A stretch of DNA of 64,000 nt from Epiperipatus broadwayi (Eukaryota; Onychophora; Udeonychophora; Euonychophora; Peripatidae). This document shows, piece after piece, positions 1 through 11,832 of the stretch. Position 1 is the stretch's first letter. Every line of letters begins with the position of its first letter. The translations under genes and the position numbers were made by a program. The notes under the pieces were generated by a model. That model made no database searches. It had not been told where the DNA came from and worked only from the letters and a program-made list of their open reading frames with translations. Where the stretch lies: NCBI GenBank assembly GCA_028023455.1, contig JAQFVV010012418.1, positions 10,712,563 to 10,776,562 of the forward strand, in the 5' to 3' direction.

Positions 1-335
1 ATAGAGTTACACAAATTGAGCAAACCAAATGTGTGACAATATAAATTTAAGCAATAATTTTATTCAAGCTCTACTAATAAAATAAGCTAAAATCTATATT
101 GGATAAACTGTATTAATAACATTTATATATTAGATATCTGATAATCTGATTGGATATCAAAATTGTAATACACAATTTAAAATAATTTATTTGAAAATTT
201 ATAGTGAATATATTAATTAATAGTTTATATTGGGTTTCAATCATAAAAAAACCTTTTTATTATTAAGTGCTAAAATTTACAACAGTGTTGAAGGATGAAT
301 AAAATAATTTAAGCTTGATGGGATTATATATATAT
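1..335. repeat. Repeat R, copy 1, left part
   Basis: Non-coding AT-rich sequence that matches 21864-22165 closely along its length (shared start ACACAAATTGAGCAAACCA). The copy is cut off by the window start. It stops at a TA tract where element K is inserted and resumes at 7257. I recognise no coding potential; its class is unknown. Confidence 0.8.
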
Positions 336-363
336 TGTAACGATATATAAATATGTCGTTACA
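336..363. repeat. Short perfect palindrome at K left end
   Basis: TGTAACGA is followed after about 12 bases by TCGTTACA, forming a small hairpin at the outer edge of element K. Either arm could be the true end of the element. Confidence 0.6.
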
Positions 364-787
364 TTAATTTAAAATAAAAACTTAAAAGTTCGCAAATAAA
401 AGTAAAAAACTAAATGCTAAAATTAAAAGGTTTGTTAAACGTATATACATTCGCACAGATGCCAAACTTTAAAAATATTTTTAAAAAAAAAAAAAACAAA
501 TAAATAAGTATTTGAACTACTTTTTTTATAAAAAAAAAAGTATAAGATTTAAAAATAAAAACAGGTATTAATTAATTCTTGTAATCTGTAAATGGAAATG
601 ATTGTTTATAAATTGTTTGAAAAGCAAGCTAGCCGTGGGCTCTTGTATAATTAAAATGATCTGATGAAAGATAGATAAGAAAAACAAAGAGAAATTAGCT
701 TGACCAATGGAAGCACTAAGCCTTGGCTCGGACCCTAACGAAAGTGATGGATTAGTGATGTTTTGTTGATTGAATCTGTGTGATTAA

Positions 788-796
788 TATAAAAAG
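788..796 (+). promoter_or_regulatory. TATA box with GC-richer leader
   Basis: TATAAAAAG lies in a TA-poor context and is followed by about 200 bases (820-1010) that are clearly less AT-rich than the surroundings. This is the pattern seen after the TATA boxes of elements L, M, H and I. No ORF starts in the leader. The promoter call is inferred from sequence only. Confidence 0.4.
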
Positions 797-1232
797 GGAA
801 ATACAGTTTTTTCGGGCAGTTTCCAGCATTGTGTGTTTGAGAGGTGGTAGGACGCACATACCACACTCTCTATTTAAAAAGGAAAAATGAAAAGACTGTG
901 ATACCTTGAACCAGCTATTGCCATCTCCAGAACATTATCTTCCAATGGAGGCATTGTGGGAATTAAAAGCAGAAACCTGGACTCTTCTACCGTGAGCTAT
1001 GAACTTTACAAATTAACAACAACCAAAAAAAAAGTAATTAAGAACTTTCGTCATTGATTTTTTTTTAAAGATTCAGCTAATTTAAATTTTAAAATGAACT
1101 TTTATTTGATTTTCAAATTAATAATTGATTGTTTAAATTTATATAGTTAAGTTTTGCTAAAATCATTTCCATTTTATTATTTTTATTTGTAGTAATATTT
1201 ATTGTAGAAATTATTAAATGCATTACATTTAA

Positions 1233-1465
1233 GTTGGGTATAGACATTGCATAGATTCATTAGCGGTTGATTATGTTGTGGTTTTCACAGTCGATTGGAA
1301 TATATAGGTCAACGATGTTAATGCGGGCATCTTACGATCAATGCCATGGGGCCTTGTGTATTCCCTGTTGCAATTGATGTTATCGATTGACTTTGGATTT
1401 TGATCGGTTATGTTTAATTTGGAATGTTTTGACTGTGGAATCAGTTCAGCTGATCTATACCCAAC
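1233..1465. mobile_element. Small MITE-like element
   Basis: GTTGGGTATAGA (1233-1244) and its exact complement TCTATACCCAAC (1454-1465) bound a 233-bp segment that is less AT-rich than its surroundings. The size and 12-bp terminal inverted repeats fit a MITE. I could not find a clear target-site duplication, so the superfamily is open. Confidence 0.5.
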
Positions 1466-1684
1466 ATTTTTAAACAAATCTGTGCAAACGTATTTAAATG
1501 TTAAATTTAAGTCGGGCGTGAATGGCTATATAGTTTTGTAAAGTTATATTAAGGGAGGGTAATCTTAGGTTATTCATTTCGTAGTTGAATTGGCTCAATG
1601 GATTGGATATATTTGTGTAATTAGTAGATGTAGTATGAGATCCGCTTCGGGCAGGATTGCATATATACGCCACACACCTTCTGT

Positions 1685-2038
1685 TTGCCTATGGATGGGT
1701 TTGTAAGTCGGCAGAAGACCGCAGTCCATTCCTATGGAGTTTTTGTTTATTGTTCTACTCGCCAACAGATGTCACATTCCTGTTGGTGGAGAGACCATGT
1801 CTTCTCTAATCTACTTACTGATCAGATGTACTTTCCTGACAGTATAGTATTTTGTGTTGTCGTATCATGCTACATTGAATACATGAATGTATCAGATGGA
1901 TTGGCGCCAGTTTGGTTGCAAAATTTGTTGCCTAAGGTTAAATCAGGGAAGAATATTTTCTTTTCAAATGCAGATCTATGTAGTCTATTCATACTTGACT
2001 ATCTAAATAAAATATTAAACTCATTGAAACTTAGTTAA
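1685..2038 (+). other. Unrecognised 117-codon open frame
   Basis: An open frame in a locally GC-richer part of element K. Its cysteine- and aromatic-rich translation matches no family I recognise. No splice sites, signal peptide or repeats support it as a gene. It may be an exapted or chance frame in transposon sequence. Confidence 0.15.
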
Positions 2039-4218
2039 ATGTAAAATTAAAAGTTAATATAAAAATCTAAAATGTTAAACTTATTCCTCAAAATTTAAAT
2101 GTTATTTTATATGTGCGTAAATAAATATTTTTATGTGTTAATTTCTGGCAGTGGCTTTTATTTATTGATATTTAAGATATAAATTAAGATATAGATTTTT
2201 ATCTCTGCGTCTCCACTGAACTAGTGACTGGGGCTAACGATCGGAATATTTAAATAAAGTGGAATCTTAACAGCGCGTATCTGCCTACTTTATAAATTTT
2301 TCTAGGTTTAAATGCCTAGATGGCGCCCCGTAGAGCAGATATGTAATTTGCGGTTTAGATTTGATCTCCACTTTCATTTCAATCGTTATAATATATTGTA
2401 ACCTTCTCCCTGGTCTAACTGGTCATCAACAAATTATGCTGTACATTTTAGTGATTAAATTCTCCTATGCAATCTATCATACTCTCATTATCAAGAATAT
2501 AAGCATAAAGAAACAAAAATGTAAAACTAATGAGATGATTCCTGTATTGAATAAAACTAGCATGAAACTATAGATCTGAAGAAGATCACAAGGTGATTAA
2601 TAAAGATAATAACTTCTGGTCAAACCAGCTTTGACATCTACACAAACAAAATGTGATGAGCTAAATTTGATATTCAGCAAACTAATAAATAATTAATAAT
2701 TATATCTTTTGAATGATTATGAAATTAAACTTATAAATGAAATGATAAGTAAATTATGATGTAGATGACTAAATGGATGATGGAAAGAAGTAATAATTAA
2801 ATAGTGGAATGAAATGAGTCTAAGAATAAAGAGAAAAGAACGAAGATGTATGAGAATAATGAATGATTAAGATGATGATAGAATAAGAGTTAATGAATAG
2901 TTAAGGTGATAAAAGAATAAAAGTTAATGTATGATTAATCAATTATGGTAATGAATTAATGTCAAATGAGAATGAATAAATAAAAGAACAATCAAGATGA
3001 AATTGAAGAACAATGTTAATGATGGAGACTGATGAAATCTTAAACTATAAAGTAATATGGTATTAAATGGTAAAAAGATAAGCTAAATAAAAATAGGGAT
3101 TTCAAGTAAGACACAAACAGAATATTTATCATGAAGTTAAAACAAGCTATACTTTTTATACCAAAATAAGTAATTTACATCTTAAAGCTTAGTTGACTTT
3201 CATAAAATAGTGAAATTAAAGTACCTTTAAGTCTAACTATAATGAATAACTACATATAAAATTTATTACAAATTTAAATTCTACTTTGAAACTTAACAAT
3301 TAATTCTTCTCAGGGTTCAAACACTCAAAATTGTTATAAAACATATATTTGGGTCAGTGAGAGGGATTTTGCCACTACCCAAACATAATGCACATGTCAA
3401 CTCTTAATATAATCCCAAATTAATAACTGTATTTAGAGTTCTAAAGAAACTTTATAACTAATATAAAGTTTAAAATTTAGGAATAGGAATGACTTTTTAA
3501 TAATTAAAAACCATAACTTACCAAATTCCTTTTCATAGATAATGATAAACCATGTGATCAAGATCAGTGAATGATAGCTCTGCAGGTTCAACTAAACCAA
3601 TTAAATCAATATTATATTTATCTTTTAATCTATTACTTAAAATAACCTGTACTCTAAGTTATTAACATTTTGTTTATTGTGTGATGATGCATTAGATGTA
3701 CTAATAAATTATAAGGCTTAACAAAATTGTTATTATGATATAGCATAATATAATTAATACTACTATATTGGTCGATGATTTCAATTTATAATCTTCTGAT
3801 AGGTTGATAGCAATAACAATACTAGTGTATATATGTGGTAATTAGCAATAAGACTACAGGCAACTAAATAACTTTTTAAATACAACAAACTTTATTTACA
3901 ATATTTACAAATTTTAATTCAAAGACATGGCATGAAATAAAACCAATATACTCAATTAAACTCAGGGATGGGAAAAATACCTGATATACCATTGACCATA
4001 CTCTTAGTCAATACCACCAGCTTATACAATGACATGCAGTGTAATTTATTGCTATTTAGCCTATTTTAAAAAATAAGATAATGACACCTTATTGAAGCTG
4101 AACTAGCAATTAAATTATAAAAAGAACTGTATTTAGGACTTTATGGTATGCACAAATTTTAAACTTAGAATCCCAAAAGTTATAATGTAGTGTATTATAC
4201 CAAAGCCATTTCTTTTAT

Positions 4219-4250
4219 CAGAATATGATAAGGGCAATTATCATATTCTG
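4219..4250. repeat. 12-bp hairpin
   Basis: CAGAATATGATA and TATCATATTCTG are perfect complements separated by the 8-base loop AGGGCAAT. No poly-T tract or other context suggests a role. Confidence 0.6.
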
Positions 4251-4501
4251 CACAATTAATAACTGATTAAAATTTGAAAGGAATAGGTTTGGTGCATTAA
4301 AGTAGGAACAGACATCAAAAGTCAAATACATACATGTTACTAAAACATTATCTCTGTCCACAACCTAATTATTGAATACTTAACTGGTCTTACCAATCCA
4401 TTGTTAAATCATTATTCGATGAAGATAAATCCACACTGCTAATGTGCATCTGTTACTTTTACATCTAAAAATTTCTACAATAATTAATAGATCTTGGTTT
4501 G

Positions 4502-4558
4502 GCCTGTCTATAACTGATGATGATCCTACAACATCATAAAGTACTATTGTATTTAGGC
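4502..4558 (+). ncRNA. Degenerate type I hammerhead ribozyme
   Basis: The segment folds as a type I hammerhead. The outer stem I is GCCT (4502-4505) with AGGC (4555-4558). A three-by-three internal loop follows, then the inner stem I TATAA (4509-4513) with TTGTA (4547-4551). The core CTGATGA is at 4514-4520 and stem II is TGAT/ATCA (4521-4524, 4533-4536). The expected GAAA reads TAAA (4537-4540), a G12 change that should abolish cleavage. Stem III is the palindrome AGTACT (4540-4545) and the site base is A4546. One core error in an otherwise complete fold suggests a relic. I see no tandem partner. Confidence 0.5.
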
Positions 4559-7256
4559 AAACACCATAGCTGGATCAGTGTTCATAAATCTAATATTATT
4601 TTATACCTGCTATATGATTTGAACTACTATGATTCACCATACACTGTGGAAAAACTAACTCTATATCATCATGAGGGATTTAATATTAAAAAGGGAGGCT
4701 CTATAAAAACAACCTGACAGTTGTATAATACTATGGCTAATTTTACTACCTCTCTATGGGAATATACATGTGGGCTTTGCCTCATCATGAAAAAAATAGA
4801 ATTCAGACCATGGATATCCTTTCTCTTAGGATTATTTATGCTAATAAGCATTAATTATTACTTAGCCTCTACCAAAACTTTCCCTCATGGAATCAGCAAT
4901 AGGTGACTCTCCATAAGCCCATGCTCAATATTAATATTAATCTATTGGGTGCCATTCTATTGGAACATCTTATCAGCTAAAAACTATCACAAATCATTCT
5001 CAATATTATAGCAAGGTAAAACAACACTAACAATAACATTGGAGGTATACATATTCCATTTCACAATGCAGAATCATTAATGTATCAATAGACGAACCAA
5101 AAATATATATCAAATGATCATTAATTATTTTAAAATAACAATTATTGTTAGAGAGAGCACAACATATTTAAGCAATAAAGATCAAACCTGCATTTGTATT
5201 CAAAGTGTACAAGTTCATTTCTATACAAAATTGCAAAATGAAAAAAAACACTTATATCAAATTTTCTTTTATATAAGAAAATAATTGGGTCTTTAGTATA
5301 TCTTTGACAACAATGTCTGCATGTTCACTCTTTAATAATACACATTAAAATCTGTTTTAAAATATGAGAGAGGTAAATATCTCTCACTTTCTCTAGATAA
5401 ACGATCTATGTAATATCATGTTTTCGCTTAACTAAAAAAATAAAAATACATGTAATAGATGCATATATTTCACATGTCTTTTTCTTTTTTCTTTAACTCA
5501 ATATATATATTTCTCATGCCACAATAAAACATATATGTTTAACAAAATTCCCCAAATAACACATGACATAAGTATTAAAAACCAACACAGCAATAATAAA
5601 AGTAATAATAATAAACAAACATTTTCTACTATCAGAGTTTATCATATTAATAAAGTTTATTTTATTCTGGTGAGCTAAAATGATAGGCATTGATATTATG
5701 ATGAGCAAACATTCCAGATAATGCATATATTTTATTATCCTGTTTGATGCTAATATAATACGGCAATATTCAAAGGTCTTCAAGTGTATCACAACTAAAA
5801 TCCGTTTATTTACATTTTAATTCAGATAATTTTTCTTGAAAGTGGCTTTAGAATTTTATTACAATTAATATATTTAACTTTTTAAAATGATTTATTGATT
5901 ATGTTCTTTCCTCCACGGTAAATGTAACAACTTTAAGTAATTAGGACATTTTCAAACATTTTTTAAAAATCTTACTTATACGCATTGCATGGAAAACATT
6001 TATAAGTAAATAATTATTTTGTTCCATTTTTATTAGCAAAGCATTATATGATTATCCATATTAAAAGAAATTTATCCAATTATAAATATGATATCCTTAA
6101 CATTTTAATGAATTTGTAATTTTCTAATACTATCATTACACAGATTCGCGCTATAAAAAAATCAGCCGATGAGTGTTTATTTCTTAATAAAGAATTGAGA
6201 ATAAAATTTACTTGCAATTATCTTTTAACTTTATTAAAATATAATATAAAATGACTTTTGATTTTATTTATAATATCTTCTGAAATTCTTCTTTAAAATT
6301 ATTTTGAATTATTTTCTTGAAATTACGATTTTCATACAAACATCTGTCCTGCTAGTGGCGCAAAAATACAAACATTATCAGCTCTTCAGTTTAATTGTAA
6401 ATAATTTGTGCATCATTTTTAAAGATAAGATTTTAAACATATGAACAAAATAAGAGCAAAAGCTTACTTTTTCTTGAATTTTTCTGGGTTTGAAGTAATA
6501 TTTATGGGAAACAGCTATGATGCACAAGGTTTCCATTTCTCTTCCAGTATAACTTTTAAGAACCATCAATTGATGAAAAAGGTGTTTAAAACAATAGCAA
6601 TGTTTGAAGATTTTTTTTTTTACTTCATTATTTTAGATAGCAGTATATTATAATCCATTCAATTAGATTCCAAAATTTTTCTGATTTTTAGCTTTTTTTC
6701 TCCTTATTTTAGAAGATCAGAGTTGAAGTATGTTACTGTTTAGTTCACTTTTTCTTAATCCACCCCCCTACAACTTTTGTTAAATTATATATAGCTTTTA
6801 TCCCAATGCACTGTGGTAAGAAATTCACCAATAATCTTAGTATGACTAATTAATATTACCCCCTCTGGCTTCATTTTTAATAACTACCCATAATTATTCA
6901 AGACAGCTTTAGAATCACTACATAAAAAAATATGCTTAAGTAATTGACTATAACCATTTATTTTACAAGATTTAATAAATTTAATTTATTTGTTTATTTA
7001 TTTTAATTGCTATCCAACAATAATAAAGTAGCAAAATAATTTATCTCCCAATTAATAACAATATTTTTAAATTGTTGTTTTATCCCTAGTTTCAAACCTA
7101 CACTGGGTTTGAAGTCTCATCTCTTCTCAAGCAATTTCCTAGTGCATTCAAAACAGTCTTTATTTCAAGCCACTCATTAAGATTTTTATGCTAGATATAT
7201 TATTATCATTTACAATTTTGGATTATTAAATACAGGGACCTAAATAAAAGGTCACA

Positions 7257-7895
7257 ATATATATATATGTATATGTATATATATATAAAGTTTGATCAAT
7301 AATTTATCAACTAGTTTTACTGTATGTTTGAATAATAGCAATTAATGTTAATGCTCATGAAAACATTAGGTTCACATTTGCTGATTAATAATATTCTAAT
7401 AAAGTAGTAAAATCTATATTATTTTGTTAATTAAATTTTAAATGTTTGTGATTGCACAAAGAAATTAAATTATTATAATTATATCATGTACCTATCAAAT
7501 CAAATAAGACTATTTACTCTAATTAAATAAATAAAGCAAAAATTTTATTTACAAATAAATAAGATATTGATTAATATGTTTTAATAGTTTAAAATAGATT
7601 ACTATGAAATGTTCTAATTGTTTGACTGTCAAGTGGGTCTAAGATATTATACATTTTTTAACCACAAGGAAAATATTGATTAGTTATTTTCAAAAGATAA
7701 TATATATATAATATACAAAAGAAAATGCTAATTTGCTTTAATTAGCTTAATTACCATTTATAAATGAACAAAACTAAATCATTAAATAAAATTTATTATA
7801 ATTGTTTAAATTTAAATTTAGAATTAATTATTAAAATGTGCTTTTCTTTGATTATATATCCACCTACTAATATATATATATATATATATATATAT
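7257..7895. repeat. Repeat R, copy 1, right part
   Basis: From about 7285 this matches 22168-22589, then continues to match 26538-26700. The junction of those two segments, interrupted by element L and retrozyme array 1 in copy 2, is intact here around 7701-7716. It ends in a (TA)n tract at about 7870 where element M begins. It is non-coding. Confidence 0.8.
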
Positions 7896-10454
7896 TGAAC
7901 CAGATACTCTATCCGATTCAATAGTTCTATGGCTTTTTTTTATTATAAGTTTTTAAAAGTTATATCAATGTTTTATATTTTACTATTTTATGCATTAAGA
8001 GTATGTGATACCATACACATACTTCCTTATTTATAAAAAAAGAAAATATAAGCAGTGATTTTTAATTGAAATAGATTTTACTTTTAAAATCTATTTTCTT
8101 TTAACAGTTTTTTTTAAAATTCATTTGTAAACATGTTCTAATTAAAAGTTTTTTTTTTTTTTTTTGAGAAAGCTTTTAATTTTGAAAAGTTGTAATGGCA
8201 TTCCTGCTTATTTTAAATGCAATCTATTTTAATTTATGTTAATTAGAGCTGAGACTTGTTTTTAAATTTTTTTAAAAATTAATTATGAATAAAATTAACC
8301 CTGGTCAAAATATTTAATTAAGATTAAGTTTGAGATAAAGATTTGCCCTGGTCGAAAATTACTAATTAAAAGATGTTACAGAAGATAAGAGTTTATATAA
8401 ATAGCCCTGGGATTTCAGACTAATTACACATCAGCTATTGACTTCTAGCTACTTGTGACATGCATTGATTCAACTTTGTATGTTACTTGAAATCCAGACT
8501 AGAAGTGCTGCGCTGTCAAATTTAAAGTACTGTCTTCAAATTGCTAAAAAGAATATTTCCTGCAGAATGCTAAAACTTTATGCTAGGAAAAATTGCCTCA
8601 ACTTCATGCAATGCTAAACCAACTTAAAGATAGATGCCAGATCCACAAACCATCCATGCAAACTCATGTCATAAGAGCTCAAACAAGAAATGATCCCTAA
8701 CTTTGCTTCCAGCCTCCTGAACCGAAAATAGAAACCTAAATTCTTCACTGGAACTCTCCTGTAAAATGAACTGTGTGCCCTGCTGAAAGACATCAGCCAG
8801 TCTTAACCTTATACCTCGATGTAACATGTTTTTTTATTTTTTCTAGGGTTTTAAAGTCTCAACTTAATCTTAAAAAGTAAACTATTGTTGATATCTTTGC
8901 CTGTTAAATTTAAATATTTTGAGCACTTATTCTGTGTGTTATATGTTGTATTTATAGTGTGTTAGAATCTTAGTTTTAAGATTCCATGTTTGTTTTGAAT
9001 TTATTTGTCAGAGCATGTACTGAGTTTATTTCTTAAAGCTATTTACATTTATAATTGCTATTTCACTTTCTTAATAAATGGTTGGGCAAATGTAAATAAT
9101 TTTTTGATTACTTACCTGTCTCCTATTGAGACTTTTAATTATTATTATAGCATCTTAGTTTTGGCCAATCATTTGATTGGTGATTCACCAGTTATATATT
9201 TCTGTTTTCCCTTACATCAGAGATTTGAATGTCTCTTTGTTTGTTTAAAAATTACTTACACCAAAGTATTTGTTCAGATTTCTATTTTTATTAAATTGGA
9301 GATTTAAGTTTTCTCCCATTCTACAATTTTTACTTCGTCATATTCTTTATATCATATTTATTTTCTTGCATTGTAATAAACTGTGGCAATTTTCAATGTG
9401 GTTGGCCATGGTGTAGTTCTGTGGACATTGTGATGTCACTAGTCAATAATACTAGTGATTGCTCACCTGTGCTGGTTTCATTGATTCATGCAAGAATCTT
9501 TCATTTGTCATTTGTTTTAAAACTTTGTGAATAAGGAAACCAGAGTTGCTTAGGTGAATCTTCAGCTGAAAGAAAATATATTATTACAGATTTATTTTTT
9601 ACTGAAATGTTTTATTTTAAATATAAAAGAATATATTCTTTTGAATATTGTTACCACAGAGATTATGATCATGGGAAATACAACTGTCTAGAAATGATGT
9701 CACTTAGTACACTGTTATAATATTTAGTGATATTGTACAAATTATAAAAAAATGTAAAATTCTAAAGCATAAATAGTAGATATTAAAATAATTTGTTCAG
9801 ATTAAAAAAAACATCAAACAAAGAATTGGTTCCATCTGAAATCAGATAACATGACAGCATTTTATTTTGATTAAAATTTAATTTTTAAAATGATTCTAAA
9901 AATCAAATGTGATTTTGTAAAATTTATTTAGTTTCTATGCAAACATATCTATCAAATGAGGTCAAATTTATTATATTCTGATAAATAATAATGGTTTAAT
10001 ATTAAAGTGAAAGTTGAATGCTTCTCTAGATCACAAATATATTGTATTATCTCAGTAATATACACATATATTGTTGTTCAGTGCTGCCATAAGATTAAAT
10101 TATGAAGGATAACTTTCATTACTCTTCTTATGTGCAATAATAACTAATCAGTTTTTCAAGAAATTATATGTATTTTGAGCTTTAGAAAAGACAAACTTAA
10201 CTTTTTTTCAGAAATTTTAATTATTAAATGTGTCATTTTACAATTGCATTTAGTTGTACAAGACAATAACACAATAAAAATAATTTTATTTAATATTATA
10301 ATAATTAATAATAGTGATAACAATTATAATAACACTAAAATATTTCTCTGAAATAAAAACCTGAAACAATTGTACATAACTAATGAAATCTTTCTGGATA
10401 CCACCTAATACAATTTTCTTCTTCCTTCTCCTTTCCTTATGTCTTGATTTCTAT
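7896..10454 (+). mobile_element. Element M, TA-flanked, LTR-like left end
   Basis: A (TA)n tract inside repeat R is followed by TGAACCAG, resembling the TGTACC starts of the other TA-flanked elements. About 500 bases in is a TATA box (8394-8404), followed by about 400 bases of GC-richer leader (8410-8820). CCCTGGTC occurs twice just upstream (8301, 8346). A 100-codon open frame at 9005-9307 is not recognisable. I could not find the right end, so the extent is a guess. Confidence 0.35.
8394..8404 (+). promoter_or_regulatory. TATA box of element M
   Basis: TATATAAATAG is followed within 30 bases by a GC-richer leader, as in elements H, I and L. The call rests on the motif and the repeated architecture. 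Confidence 0.45.
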
Positions 10455-11350
10455 ATTTACATATCATGCCATTTCCAACCTTCTTATACACCCAACAATA
10501 CTATTTTTTATACCAAAACTTTACTCTTACAGTTTCGACTGTCCTGCAATCATCATCAGAGCTACAATATCCAAATATATATTCATGCAATTAATACATT
10601 TTATACACTTATTTATCTACATAATAAAACCATATATCTTAACCTGATTATTATGAAAAATCATTTTCCATTTTAATATTCTACTCTTAACTAATTTTAT
10701 TATTTATTTTTATTATTTTATTATTAAATTATATTAGAACTATTTATTATAATCTTAACTTTTAAAACTTTAATTTTTAAACTATACTATTTAACCTATC
10801 ATTTTATTATATTTTTACTTATATTTTTTTAATTACTTCTAAACTTTTTTTTGTTTTTATTGTATATTTTTAACTATTAACTTTTTTATGTTATAAATTC
10901 AGTAATATAATAAAAGCATAATATAAAAAAGTTAATAGTTAAAAATATATAATAAAAATAAAAAAAGTTTAGAAGTAATAAAAAATAAGTAAAAAGATAA
11001 TAAAATTATAAGTTAAATAGTAGAATAAAAAATTAAAGTTTTAAAAATTAAGATTATAATAAATAAATTTAAAATAATTTAATAATAAAATAATATAAAT
11101 AAAAAATAAAATTACTTAAGAGTAGAATAATAAAATGGAAAATGATTATTTACAATGGTCACGTTAAGATGTATAATTTGATTATGTATATAAATATGTG
11201 TATATAATGTATTAATTGTATGATTATATATTTGAATATTGTACCTCTGATGATGACTGCAGGACTGTCAAAACTGTAAAAGTAATGGTTTGGTATAAAA
11301 ATAGCATTGTTAAGTGTATAAGAAGATTGGAAATGGTGTGATATGTTATT
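10455..11350. repeat. Large fold-back with hammerhead-like motifs in both arms
   Basis: Two arms of roughly 440 bp are inverted copies around a centre near 10900-10920, where TATTAACTTTTTTATG faces ATAAAAAAGTTAATA. Homology runs out near 10455 and 11350. Each arm carries CTGATGATGA...GGAC...AAACTGTAA, a hammerhead-like core. The arm length is close to the 399-421 bp units of the two retrozyme arrays, so this may be a decayed head-to-head pair of a third family. It is non-coding; open frames here are shadows. Confidence 0.6.
10515..10570 (-). ncRNA. Hammerhead-like motif, degenerate
   Basis: On the minus strand CTGATGA (10553-10559) is followed by a 5-bp stem II, GATTG/CAGTC with loop CAGGA, and then GAAAC. 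One extra base lies between core and stem II, and stem I pairing is poor. The opposite arm (CTGATGA at 11247-11253) has AAAA in place of GAAA. It is probably a relic of a PLE or retrozyme hammerhead. Confidence 0.35.
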
Positions 11351-11832
11351 ATCCAGCCTTTAAAATGATTGTAACAAGTCATCTGAAGACACAAACTAAT
11401 TTTACTTAGAAATTTCAATTACAACATCAAATGTTAAATATATTTTATCAGGTAGTCAGAGGTTTTTTTATTATTATTGATAAATTAAGATTTCTAAATG
11501 CATACACAAAACTTTTAATAATTTTTATTCTGACTGTAAAAGTTCTGATATACTATCTTTAATACGTAAATATGAAACTGTGCAATCTTCAACAAAATTT
11601 TATCAGATAAAACTAATTACATTCTTATAAATTTGTTAAAAATACATTTTGTGGTTAAATGTAACTCATATGTTATAAAAAGTTTAATTTCATCTGCTTT
11701 CATAGGTGTAATTTTATTCTAAATTTCACAAAAGAAAATATCCTTTTTTTTACCTCCAGGGGAAATTATGAATTTTGTCTAAAACTTAATATATATTAAC
11801 CCAACAATTTTAAACTATATATATATATATAT
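11351..11832. other. Unannotated AT-rich sequence and (TA)n
   Basis: I see no gene or recognisable repeat. It ends in the TA tract that abuts the 3' end of element G1. Confidence 0.5.

Larger units (their letters stand above)
336..7256. mobile_element. Element K: TA-flanked TG...CA insertion, mostly non-coding
   Basis: This 6.9 kb block separates two parts of repeat R that are contiguous in the other R copy (empty site about 22165-22173), so it is an insertion. Its outer bases are TGTAACG on the left and GGTCACA on the right, next to TA tracts. Read on the minus strand, the right end (TGTGACCTTTTATTTAGG) resembles the 5' ends of the G family, so K is probably a divergent LTR-like element in minus orientation. 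Against a single simple element, a TATA box and a GC-richer leader near 788-1000 point the other way. I see no convincing long ORF. Confidence 0.55.

Noticed and set aside
663-690. CTGATGA string near the window start
   Set aside because: No stem II hairpin followed by GAAA; a chance occurrence.
2576-2610. CTGAAGA followed by a GATCAC/GTGATT stem, hammerhead-like
   Set aside because: The GAAA after stem II is missing, and I could not pair a convincing stem I or stem III. It may be a very old PLE trace but is not supportable as a ribozyme.
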